Below, in pieces: positions 41,341 through 53,800 of a stretch of DNA of 60,000 nucleotides. The stretch is from Phoronis australis. Lineage: Eukaryota > Phoronida > Phoronidae. How positions within the stretch are numbered: position 1 is the stretch's first letter; each line of letters opens with the position of its first letter. The notes beneath the pieces were generated by a model, which was not told the origin of the DNA, did no database searches, and saw nothing but the letters and a program-made list of their open reading frames with translations. The stretch is from NCBI GenBank assembly GCA_002633005.1, contig NMRA01000256.1:346120-406119 (forward strand). The letters run 5' to 3'. Position numbers and translations under genes: made by a program.

Positions 41341-44300
41341 TGTCCGAAGTATTTCCACTCAATACTCAACTTTAATCCTGGCTTGACGTAGACACAAGAC
41401 ACTCGCTAGAAAAGCTAGTGTGTTCACGTGCATTGCTTCTAATGCAAGTGATATCTCATGACGACTTGCGTCATAATTATCATCACTGTCGTAATCTTCA
41501 ACTCTCATGATTTTTCGTCTTCATTTTTGTCGTCCAACATCATCGTCAGCGGCATCATCATTGCCAGTCGTCTTCTTCGTCGTTCGTCATCTTTTTACAA
41601 AATATACCACTTCTTTTTATTAATATCTCAGTACATCATAAGTTAATCTGTTGTCTGCTAATAAATCGGCGGCCTCTACACACGTCAAATATTCTTGCCG
41701 TGTAAAACCACTGCTATGTTCATTTCTTTCCCAGAGTAAACATTATGCGAAATTGATGTTGTCGAATAGAAATACAATTATAGCGTTTAATGTTTCGATT
41801 CTCTCTAAATACCTTCGTCAGATAAAATCTTCAGTGCTGTTCTTATTCACAGGTGGTGGAGCTTATCTGTGACCGGGGATAGCGAGTTTCGTCAACACGG
41901 GACATTGGTGCAATGTACTCTTTCGGAAAAGTAAAAGGACTGACGACGTTTGGATGGCGGAAAATGTAAACTCTGAAACCGATTTTACGTATTGCGGATG
42001 CTTCCCCATTTTACATGTGCGAAATACGTGAAGAATAATTATTTGCATTTACATTAAAATGTTTTTGCTCGCCTTTCGTTCTCTTTATCCAACGTGCTAT
42101 TATTATGTGCCCGCAAGATCGTACCAAATACCATTTACTGAGCCTAGCATCTTGCTATTAGTTTTACATGTTCATGGAGATGTTGACGAATAACACATGT
42201 ATTGCCAGCTAGTCTTGAGCTTTCTTACTTCCGACTGCCCCGCCATATCTTGAAGCATAGAATTCTAAGCATTCTAAAGTAATGTGCTTAAAGTTCCTGA
42301 ATCCTTGATTGCTTTTGGCATGGAATTCAAACTAGACAAGATCTTAAAATTTCCAAAAGATTTGATGTTTTCCAAACACGTTATTGTCAGTGACATTTAA
42401 TTGACAATGTGGTGGACTTTTCTGGTTACGCCATTTGTTCTTTTTTTGTATTTTTGGAGGATGCCATATAAAAGTCGGTTGCATTTGAATTTTAACCTTT
42501 TCATTCGCCAAATTCGGGTCCAGCAGTTGAATGTCCTAAACTCTGCCCTTTTTCGGTCGACATTAAAACACGAATGAGTTATTTGAAACTTTATTGAAAC
42601 GTTTTTAGATCAAATATCGGCAGGTATCATCTAGACATTGTATTCACATGGTACAGATCCGATATGGGAAATGTCTGAGTTGCCTAAGTTCAAAACTCAC
42701 GAAACAGCCCGACTCCTTTCGTCGCAGATATCTCAGGACTAATACCTAAAGTAAACTATCGTTGGTGTATCTAGAACATGTAATATGTTCACAATTTTGT
42801 AAAACTACGATGCAATAGGTGTCGAAATGTCACTTGTTTGAACGGACTTATTTTTCGTAACTTTATATCATATTTGTATCCTTGCGTTGCGCTGGATCAA
42901 AACGCATCACTGAAATTGAGATGCATACGTATCGACTCGTAATGATCTCACGATTCTCAAATACAAAACATATCACTTAAAGTCTCTAATTTACAATGTC
43001 TTGCAAACAAGTAAACTGGTCCCTTGGGTATGGAGTCTGTTGTCTTCCCGCCTATACGTGCATTTGTGACGGAAAACTGAGTGAACATATGCGTTAATGG
43101 TTCTGGGTTGTGTAGTTTCGTGACTAGTCCATTGATTTCCCCTTTCACTAGTGTGAATGACTGATTGCGTCTTTCTGTTGTTCTTTTTTGTGAAGGTATC
43201 GCGTTTTTAATGGTTATCGATCCCATGAGCTTTCTATCTGAATCGGTACTTCGTTTGGGAAGAACCTATATTCACGCACATGCACTAAGGTGACCTCGGG
43301 ATTCATTTTTCGGGACTTATCTCTTTGGGCCACTTCCTGGATAAGTTGAGCAGTGGTGTAGTGGGGCGTAGAACGCGCACGTAGACACAGTGCACCACCT
43401 TTTTCATTTTCAATGTAAATTAAGGTGCAATGGTGCTAGACCTACAAGATGCCCTACGCTGGGCTTCGGGCGTATACATATTTCTAAATTTACTTCTACA
43501 GCACTGCAGTTTAGCCTCTGAAAGAGATTTCGTTCGTTCCAAAATGATCTCGAAACATTTGAGGGCATCGATTGATAAATTGTTGACTTCTCAGTTGTCC
43601 ATATTTCCATGGATATACCGGTGCCAGGGTTGGCAAAACCATGCCGGAAGAGCCCCAGTGGGAGCGTTTTTCCATTAGTCCTCGTAGTGTCTTTTTTGGT
43701 GGGGCCCTTTTAGACCTCTCCAATACTTATGCGAGCTTGCAAATTGAACACGTTTGAAAATGCATTCTGACCATAATGTGTGTGAGCGTCTCTAATTGTA
43801 AGCTAAAGGTCCGAATCGACTGAAGAAAAATGTGTTTGTCGAAGGCGGCGCCGCATTTCGTGTAATGCTGAAACTCCCGACACATACCTACAGTAGTCCT
43901 GTATATGATAGTAATTCGTATTCCAAGTTAAACGTCTGCCCTCATAAACACGGTACGGTCGTATGAACATGTATCCGTAGGCACTTTCAGCAGCTGAGGT
44001 TTGCATGTAACTCCGGCTCAATAACCTAGGCCCGGGATGCAATCTCTGTACTCGAGATCTGACTCGAAAATTTGTACTCGAATCCCATGATGCGCCGCGA
44101 TTGGTTAAATTTTGAGTCCGAGTCGAGTATCGAATTTTAGGCCCTGGTCCACAACAAACAACTTTGAACTAAGTTCCTTGAATCAGACCGTTCGATGTGT
44201 CATTTTGTTAATTTACACCTAGCCATGATGAGAGTAGTACCAGCCGTGCTAGGAAGGTGTTATTTACACGAGAAACCCCTCTTGATACTATGCTCTAAAG

Positions 44301-44530
44301 TGCGCTATCTCAAGACAAAAATACACGAAAACGTGCTCTCGGCGACATAACGACGCTCACAGAGCATAGTTCTGACAAAAAATTGGATATCTGTGTGCTT
44401 TGCGGGCTGGTCACTCGATTTGGAAGTTACCTAATTCTTCTCATTTTTAGGTATACGACCACAGCTATTGTTTTCCGGTCGTACAATGCTTGCAGAGTTT
44501 CCAATGAATCATGTCACTTATAGCACTTTG
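41341..44530. other. Intergenic, no gene supported
   Basis: About 3.2 kb without a recognisable domain. The largest frames (42957-43226 on -, 43430-43678 on +) have no splice context or known motif. Confidence 0.4.
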
Positions 44531-44696
44531 CAGAGGCGGATTTAGGAGGGAGCAAGGGGCATGCGCTCCCTAAAATTCTCCGAGATTGCATTTGGAAGTT
44601 CGGGGATGCAAATATCTTACGGGCAAAAAGCTGGCAAATACTCTGCCCTGCCCCCCCCNCCCCCCCCAACACAAAATCCTGGACCCGGCCCTACTT
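44531..44696. mobile_element. hAT-like non-autonomous element, short relative
   Basis: The left end CAGAGGCGGATTTAGG matches the terminus of the element at 24566. The right end, near CCTGGACCCGGCCCTA, is diverged (about 10 of 16). It contains a C-run with an ambiguous base at 44659. Confidence 0.45.
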
Positions 44697-47180
44697 CGAG
44701 TCTTCGGTGATGGTATCCACAATATGAACATGCTTTGGTTTGAAATAAGAACGATTGCGTTTCGGGCCTTCAGTTTGAAGCGCGCTGTTCTCACGGAACT
44801 TACGTGATAATTGAAATTGTAGGCCGCGGCTTACACGAGAACCTTGTTCTCTTGCTTATCGAAAATAATGAGAATCGTCATGAAAAATTAATTTGATTTC
44901 ACGTTGTTGATGTATTGTGCCCGAAGGCATGTTTTGGTATTCTCAAAGCGGCCTCTTAATTGTATGTGTCTGGCTATTCCCGCCATCTTTTCGCAGATTT
45001 CTGAAAAAGCACATATTTAGTGTCATTTCGGCAACCCAGTGAAATTTTACGGTTTTTGATGGAAAATAAGCTCATGGTTTTAAGGTGGCCTGTCTTCTAC
45101 AACGACTGTTACACCTTGTAATTTCTGTCCCCCGGCTGTTACTAAGGAGACATTTGAATGTGTTTATGGTCAATTTTGAATATATTGCTCACTATTAAGT
45201 CATTTGAACATTTTTTATAAGAATGAATTAAAAATAACAATTCTTAAAACAGGAACTGTGACGCAGTAAAGAGTTTCTGAGGATGTCAGCCGGTCCAAGA
45301 ACAATGTATTCTCTCGCATTTCTGAAATGTGGAGACTGTGTTCAAAGGCTGAGACAGCCACTGATTTTCTGTCCTAGCCTCTTTACATAAGAATTGCCAT
45401 TTGACTTGAGCAGTTATGCTCGAAACAGGTTTTAACTTAAATGGAACAGAAATGCAACCGATCAGACGCAAAGTGTTTGGTGTTTCCATTGTGGACTGTA
45501 TTTATATTGCCGGCATCGTGAAATTTCACTCAATAGATTCTCTTATAATGCAACTAACTTGAAATTTGCGAAGCCTATAACAACAGCTACATTCAGTTTT
45601 TAAACCGAGCGCAAATTGATGATCATTCACCTTCCATTTGAACCGGTGCAAGCCAAGTGCGGTTGAAACAAGTCGTCGGGCTTTGACATAACATTAACAG
45701 CGGTGCAATGCGCTTATTTGTCTACACGCTTTGTCGAATCTGGTACATTGCAAAAAGGAAATCGACTGCTTGGCGATTGAAATCTGCAGCAATGAGTGGT
45801 CGGAATTTCTCGGAGGCAAATGTGTGATAGTGTGTGTACAGGTTTGAATGTCGTGTTTTTAAAAGATGATATTCAATTCTGCACTCACAATTTAATATTC
45901 AATGATCTCTAATCTTATTAACGGTACTGCTACTGCAGGAGACTTTCCAGTAGATGCGCCTATCCTTTGTTTTGCGACTTAATGCATGGTTTTGGTAATT
46001 ACACCAATATGCACTTAGTAGACATGCGCAGCGTTTTGTGCAACGCATAATATTGTTACGTCACCGCGTCTTATCAGGGTCGGTTGAGAGCTATAAGGGT
46101 TCCGCTTCGATATTACGCGTAACTTATGAGTCGGGGAAAATGTTTATTCCACACAACAAAAATAAAATGAAATGGTATAAATAACCCAGAAGCAGATCAT
46201 TATGTCTGGGTTCACATATAATACAAATAGATTATACTACAGCTTGTTGGTATTTGATTAGCATCCCTGCTTCATTTCGCTCAATCCTGTTTTTACCATT
46301 TCGAATTGTTGGGAATTAAAAGTAGACTAGATTTTACATGTTTTCACAAACTTTTGATATATTTTTCAAATACACGTGGAGGTCACTGGCAGTTCGATTG
46401 CCAATGTGTCACGCGCTTCTGGTAACACCGATAAAAATTTATTGCGATTGTTAAGAGAATGTAAGGACACCCGGCTTCGGGAATTTCCGTACCTGGATCA
46501 AAGATAGTGATTCGTTTCGGCGTTAACCGTCTTATTCCCGAAAATCGGGTGCAGTAACTTTAACTCTTACCGGTTGACGTTTGTTGGAAATTGTATATTT
46601 TTTTATTTACTTATTTGTACTTTTTGCAATATTTTTATTCAACACCAATCCCAGAACATGATGGTGGTATTTCAAAACAAACCCGATAATAATATTTCTG
46701 TTGTGCTTACAATAACACTCCCCTTTTTTTCAAAATAGTTTACACATTAACCGTTTCTCGACCCATATTGATCTTTGGCACAAAATACCAAGTCTTTGAC
46801 CTGGTGCGTAGTCATACTTCCTGTCAATGGAGCTTCGCCAGTTCGACGCAGTTACATTAGCTTCGGCCTTGTAGGAGCAATAGCTGACTATGGCAGTTGC
46901 TCTGTGTCGTAGTTTCATTGATTAGACACAAAGTTTGTAACATAAATGCTCTGAAACACACAACCGTTCATCCATTGTCGAACAATAACACCAACAATCC
47001 GATGAGACCTCACTAATTTTGCCGTACTATAAGACGTCTCATCGAAGCGCATTTGGTTTTCTTATGACTTCTTTACGCTTGCATATCATTTCTGGCTACA
47101 GTATTGGTCAACCGACATTTAATTCCTGGAAAGATTTGCCAGGGTAGCAGTTTTCACGATATTTATCCACATACCATTAG
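44697..47180. other. Intergenic; small inverted repeat at 46470-46557
   Basis: No gene seen. An imperfect inverted repeat lies at 46470-46557: CACCCGGCTTCGGGAAT on the left and the inverse of CACCCGATTTTCGGGAAT on the right, enclosing about 55 bp. The rest is AT-rich with no clear structure. Confidence 0.45.
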
Positions 47181-47186
47181 TATTCT

Positions 47187-47400
47187 AAATCAACACATGT
47201 AGTTCGTGGCCGGTATTTCTGGTTTGGAATACTGTCTCTTCACCATTTGCCATTTGTTCCGTAATATTTCCGTTGAAATCGTGTTCACACTCGGCGAGGT
47301 TGGCTTGACACAGGCTGCAAGCTCGGTTTAAGTACGTCAGCATGGAAAGGAGGAAATAAAAAAACACCGACAAGCAGTTTTTGCCATGGACTTTCACAGA
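47187..47400 (-). pseudogene. Possible second Ly6-like exon or fragment
   Basis: On the - strand a hydrophobic run (LSVFFYFLLSMLTYL) is followed by ACSLCQANLAECEHDFNGN and a stop at about 47187. The spacing C-x2-C...ECE-x2-FN resembles exon 2 of the intact Ly6 gene (CFRC...ECEDTFN). The remaining cysteines and the CN motif are missing. It lies about 0.4 kb beyond that gene's stop. It could be a decayed tandem duplicate or chance. Confidence 0.3.
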
Positions 47401-47635
47401 AATTTTTCCTTTGACCCTCCACTGATATTGTACCATGACTACAATGAAAGAACATTGCTTCAATTGAAGCTTGCTTCAAGAATACGCTTGACTATTCATG
47501 AGAAGGGGAGAGGCACATATGTCTTTGGATATTTTAAATTCAGTCCCAGTCGCCAACAGTTCTACCAGTGCCAGTCGCTGCCAATTTCCCTACCCCAGTC
47601 GTCACCGTCTGGTTTCCACTTGGGAGTTCACCCCC

Positions 47636-47641
47636 TTTATT
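47636..47641 (-). terminator. Candidate poly(A) signal of the Ly6 gene
   Basis: AATAAA on the - strand, 171 bp beyond the stop codon at 47812. It is the nearest canonical signal. No cDNA evidence. Confidence 0.4.
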
Positions 47642-47811
47642 ATATGTTTCCTCCACGGTCGCATTTTTCCATTGGTTGCCCTGCTGTCCAAATTTTTCTT
47701 TGTGTTGGCCTAATTTTCATCAATTCTTGCCGAAACTGGGCAATTGTCTCACCCACCCTCGCCAAATGGTTTTAAGAGTGAACGAGCCTTGGTTTCCCAG
47801 AGGGCGATATA

Positions 47812-50800
47812 TCACAGTAACCACGTGGTACAGGCAGCAAGCCCTGTTGCCATTACAGTCCACGTCAGAGGCTGAGCATGCGCAACACCCTTATTACACC
47901 CGTCCTGGTAACATGTGAGAACACATCCCCTCATATCCTTGTTCTGGTACTGTATTCGATCGACCCATCCACAGTGTGTCGTCCTGCTTATTTCAGTATC
48001 ACTGGTTATACCTCCATTGTCCACAACGCAATCACGAATCACAACAGTCTCTCCTGTTTCTTCTGAAAAAGACAAACCACATACAGACTTACATAAATAG
48101 AGAATCGTACACGAGTCTCAGGTTTATGACATGGGAAAAACCTCTTGGAAATTTTGCCAAAATCCCTCGGCAAGCCTCGAGATTTTACGCAATTGCCAAG
48201 AGGTTTTGCCCATATCATAAATCTGAGACGAGTGTAGGATTTGCTTTCTCACATGAACCGTAAAAACGATATTTTTTGCCAAAAAAACTCGACGTGTCTC
48301 AAACTTTCAGCCACATGACGCAACTTTTGTAAAGCACGCTTGCGCAATGTAAAGTAATTCAGTTACTTTTTGTTAATAGTTTTATTTTAAGCTTAACAAT
48401 TGTAAATTACATTCAGCTTTCGTAGCAAATATTCAAGTATGGATATGGAATTCGCCGCCGAAGATGGATCCGTTTAAGAAATTGTTTGCACGTCCTTCCT
48501 ACGTACAGTTGCGACACCCGATTTGTCAATCATAACCTTGTAACCTTCTCGGAAATTCCGGCATTGTTTGGTTGGCGCGCGTTTGGTTGTTTTAGTGTTT
48601 TGCAGACGATAAAATGTATGGCGTGTATGGATTTCTACTTTGCACTACTTTGTGATTCGCCCATGTAATATCAAAGAATTTACGCGCATGCAAGCGATCA
48701 TCTGAGTGCAGATGTCATTAGACACCGCAGTCACTCGTGGTTGTGCTAGCTCTTGAGCTAGCTTCGATTAGGCAGACGACCGATAGATTTCTCGACTTCC
48801 CTTAGGAGTTAATTTCAGCTCAACTTTCCGTTAGGTGGCATTACACGTTGCACAACCCTCCTTGTGATATCACTTCAAGGGGCAGCTCGACGTTCGCTAG
48901 GTGATGCTGATAAATAAAAGGTCGCTCTTGTTGACACCTGAATAGATTTAGGTAGACAAAGCAGCCCATCAGCGTGGAGTCGTTCGTGTGATAAGAGACT
49001 CACGTGGTTTACCTGGGGCCCGTTCCAAGAAATCTGACTTAGCTAAGACAAATTAGTTCGCTTCAAGGAAATTGAGTTTTGAATTTCGTGTAGTCATCAT
49101 CAACTAGGTACAGCAAATGAAGTTACATAGGATAATGTCATTGAACAGACAGTGCAAATGAAACGTTTGCACGCAAAAACTTACAAAAAAACATCTGCCT
49201 TTGGGCAATCTGTCGTGCGTTATTGTTATTTCGTAGACGACCGGAAGTATTCGCCTAGAGAAAAGGGAGCCCTAGGGAAAACACGCACAGTATACTTGAA
49301 ACCACACTGAGACTTCTTAACAAGAATTTCATGTTCAAGCAACACGTTCATTTTGTTTAGTAATTTCCACATGCCCTACATGGAAACCCTTATCATGATA
49401 TGACAATAGAATGCATTTCACTGTTAAGTTGTGGCCTAAACTATTTTCCTTTCCCCAATAAAACGTATTTTTCTCAACGGCATGCTTTGGTTGTATCATG
49501 TAAACTATTTTAACTTGCGAAAGTCATTCCCTTCAGAACTACTCGGATACTTTCACTCATCGGGTGAGGATTGTCGCAAGAGGGGTCAACATAAAATTTC
49601 CATTGAACTGTCCTTCACAATCGCCCTGAAAACGGCATGCGTGAGCCGTTTATTAATTTTAGTTATGTTCGGAGGAGGCGGGCATTCTGGGCCCTTCCTC
49701 GAACCCGTTTAATTTTTTTTCTGGCACTTATATATATGGTTAATACATATCAAAGTAGCAGTTTATCCATTACGTACATGTAAATTTGTAGCTCAGTGTT
49801 ATTTTCTTACGATTCACGTTTACCCGTTATAAAATGATCTCATCAAAATTGCTCATTCAAACTACAAAAGTGGTTGTCTTATGTTGTAAGAGATTCTTCG
49901 TGGCTATAAAACGCCATCCACGATTGTTACATTCCAAGCCCGTTCACGTTGGAAATAATGTATCGATTGTGAATTGATTACACGACAATAGATAATCCGC
50001 CTGCCTCACACCATTTACGCCCGTTCGTATTAGCAACGTTCTATTCTCACGCACATCGCTCTTCTTTCACGACTATCGTTTGTAATGCGATGCAATTCTG
50101 TTTCACTGAACACAGTACATTTCTGTCGTAACGAAACGCAGTAATGTTCTTTTTACTCTCTGACAGGAGGAGCAAAATTCACCAACAATGTGCCAGATCT
50201 GTCCCATGACTACAAATGTGGCTTATGAGAAAAGAAATAATGTTCATCAGAACATGGAAAAATACAGTTATGGGAAAGAGCACCCACTGTGCGACAACTA
50301 CGTTGTTTATTTACTTTGCTTTGGTGACTGAACTACTACTGCGGGGAATACCAGGTGCAAAATCTCGGGCCCAGTATTTACATTGGCACGATGTTTCGAT
50401 CGGTCATTTCAAAATATTTTGACGGTCCTTTTAAAGACCAAAAAATTGAGATATATTGACATATTTTCCCACATTTTTCACCTGACCCAAACACGTAAAA
50501 TGACTACGAAAGAGCTCCCCCACGATGGCTTTTTTCTTGGTGAGGGCTTGTCACGAGAACAATTAATGCTACCAATAAAGGTCATGTAGGACCCTAAAAA
50601 TGTGCAAATTTAGTCAGGCTGATCGGATTCACATGAAATCTACCTTGCTTTTTACACTGTTCTTTAACAAGCTATTAGGAATTAGTGTTAAAAAGTTCCA
50701 CTTTTGCATGAAGGGCAGTAAAAATAGAATTTTTATGATTTCGTGAAAAATTCAAGTCACGTAAAAACGAAATGATATCATCTTGCACATTTATATCAAA

Positions 50801-53800
50801 CAAAATTGATCTTTTTATAGATTCCATTGTTTTGCTGTGAATGCACCTTTCTTTTTCTAATTTTACTAAAACACATGGTCACGTGACCCAATTAATGGCA
50901 GATTGACAAAAAGTCGATAAGGTCTAACATAACCTCAAATGGAATGTGAGATCATCTTATTCTGAAAATTGACCGACTTCTCAAATAGTAATGTCGTTTT
51001 ACATTCTTTTCATTTGGCACGATCATAAATTATGCAGTAACGGCAATGGGAGATGGGTGTATTGTTCTATCATGGCACAAGACATATTTTGTGTGTGAGT
51101 AATCTTCCTTGGAATTGTACAAAGAAAAGTCCTTTGATTCTGCAGACATTGTTTTGAAGGACCCTTGAGCTCGGACTTTGTGGATAATCAATTAATGCTC
51201 AAGTTTTACCTGTAGGACTGCAGTGTTTAAAGAGGCAAACAACCTACCCTAGTCTTATTGTTTAAGACCAAGCCCATTCGAGCGTTGGTACAATGGATTT
51301 TTACACTTTTTGAGGTTTTAAACCCTGTATAATAATTTTATAACATCAAATGTAACTAAACAAGCACTTATTTTGGGAATTAATTAAGGAATTATGAATT
51401 TATTAATGATTGTTTGGTTTCCCGCCACGTAATGTCATCAGTGGAAGACATTGTTCATTTGACAGTAGGTAGATTAGTTACGAAGACTTAGAGAACGAGT
51501 TTGATGAGTACTGTGAAGACAGGCATGGAGATGAGGTGAAGACGACACTCAGACCACGGGTGAAAGAGGTAATGAGTTAGATCTCGCCATATCGGCAGAT
51601 TTACTGTATGAGTACGTGTTTGACGCGGTACGTACTTGACCCTCCCGCACTAGCGTCTTCGGCGAGTGAAACCGAGTCGGAGCCTACTCAGTATGCTGAC
51701 AGTTCTGATTTCAGAGTTTACATTTTTGACAGGAAGCGCTCGATTTGTCGATCTTCAGGTCGCGGCACAACAAAGTGACCATGCAAGGTCTCTGGAGTCA
51801 ATCGGAAGCCTTGGAACACAGGTGCTAGAACTCAAGGCAGTCTTCTTAGCTATTCAGTGCTTTGCCAGAGACAGAACAAACTGTCGTGTGCACCTGAGAG
51901 TCGACAACACGACGTCAATGGCGCAAATAAACAAAATAGGAGGTTCGCTATCCCGTACTGTGCCTCAAGTGACACGAGATCTATGGAGCTACTGTCTTTC
52001 ACCCAGGATCATAATTACTGCCCACCACCTGTCGGGCGTGCAGAACGTCGTAGCGGACAACCACTCCAGAAGGCAAATACTTCAAAGGATCAAGGATGAG
52101 ATTCTCAGTTAATGATTTTACAACGGAGTGGCAACCTTTGCAAAAGGGGATCAAGACAGGTTGTACAATTTCCCTAATTTTGTTTGTGATGGCCATGAAT
52201 GTTATGTTACAGCAAGCATCCAAAGAGTGGAGGGGACCGTTATTACAGAACAAGCGTCTACCAATTTGTTGTGCATATTTGGATGATCTCACAGTTACAA
52301 CTCAGTCTGCATTAGGGGCAGGCCGGATTCTAAAAGCCTTGAATGATCTAGTCAGGTGGGCTCGCAGGGCGTTTAAGGTAGCAAAATCCAGGAATTTAGT
52401 GCTGTTTCGAGGGAAGATTAACCCACATTTCACTTTTATGGTGGATGAAGACGTGATACTTTCTGTGTCTGAGTATTCAGTGAAGTATCTGGAGAAAGCT
52501 TATAACTGCACATTGAAGGTTGGAGGTCATGTAAAAGCAGAACTGGAAAGTTTACAGGGAAATCGTCGGAAGATAGACAAGTGTGGAATACCTGGTCGCT
52601 TTAAGGTGTAGTGTTACCAGTTTGGTCTATTCCCAAAGGTCATGTGGCCATTGACAGTGTACGATTTTCCTATTACAGCAACGGAGAGAATGGAGCGCTT
52701 CGTCAGCCCCTGGCTGCGTAAGTGGTTAGGCATCCCCCCAGGTTTCACCAGGTTGGGCCTGTACATTATGTCTTCAGCATTAAACCTACTAACACGATAT
52801 GTTGTGGAAGAGTTTAAAGTCATTAAGTGCAGGACTTTCCTGTCTTGGCGGAACTCGAAAGATGAAGATATCAGCGGTGTAAAGGTTGACGTTTCTGCAA
52901 GAAGAATGTGGAGTCCAGAGGTGGAAGTAGCATCAGCAGAGAGCAGGATTCGTCATACAAATTTGGTAGGGGCAGTTTCCCGAGGACATGAAGGCCTTGG
53001 TAATGGACTGTTTAAGAGGTGGGAGACAACTAGAGGGAAAGATCGTCGTTCAATGGTGTTAGACGAAATGCGTCACCAGGAAGAGGAGAAGATCTCTTCT
53101 CAAAAGCAAGGCGCCTAGACGGCGTAGGGAGGAGTTCACAGTAGGCGCATTACAGCGAGCGACCTATTTTCGTGTGATCAGTACAGATTAAGTTTTCTTC
53201 TACGTTCTGTGTATTATGTACTCCCTAATACCTAGTTGTGGGGGAAGATTGAAGACGATTCTTGCGGCAGTTGTGGGGAGCGCTGCACTTTACAGCACGT
53301 TTTGTCATCTTGTAAGTCGGCTTTGGCGGAAGGCAAATACAAGTGGAGACATGATAACATACTCAAGGCTCTTGCTCTTATTTTGGACCTAGAAAGAAGG
53401 AAGGCGGTTAGCAACACTGAAAGCGCGCTAATATCATTGTGCAAAGAAGGTGCATCCGGGAAAAGGAAAGATGCAGGTGTATTGGCTACAGCAAGTGACT
53501 GGAAGACGATTGTGGATATAGGACCATTGGCGATATTCCCAAGCCATATAGTGATGACGACACTCCGGCCTGACTTGGTGTTATGGTCAGATGGTACGAA
53601 GACGGTCATCATTGTAGAACTTACAATATCATGGGAATACCGAATGCTAGAATCAAATGAGAGGAAAAGGCTAAAGTATGCGGAACTTTCTCATGATTGT
53701 TCGGTAGCTGGTTGGAAGTGTTTTTGTATGCCAGTTGAAGTAGGATGTAGAGGTTTCATCGAGAGCAGCATGTGGAAGTTGATGAAGTTCCTAGGTATCA

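Noticed and set aside
44659-44659. Ambiguous base (N) in a C-run; also one at 19290
   Set aside because: Sequencing or assembly uncertainty in low-complexity sequence, not biology.
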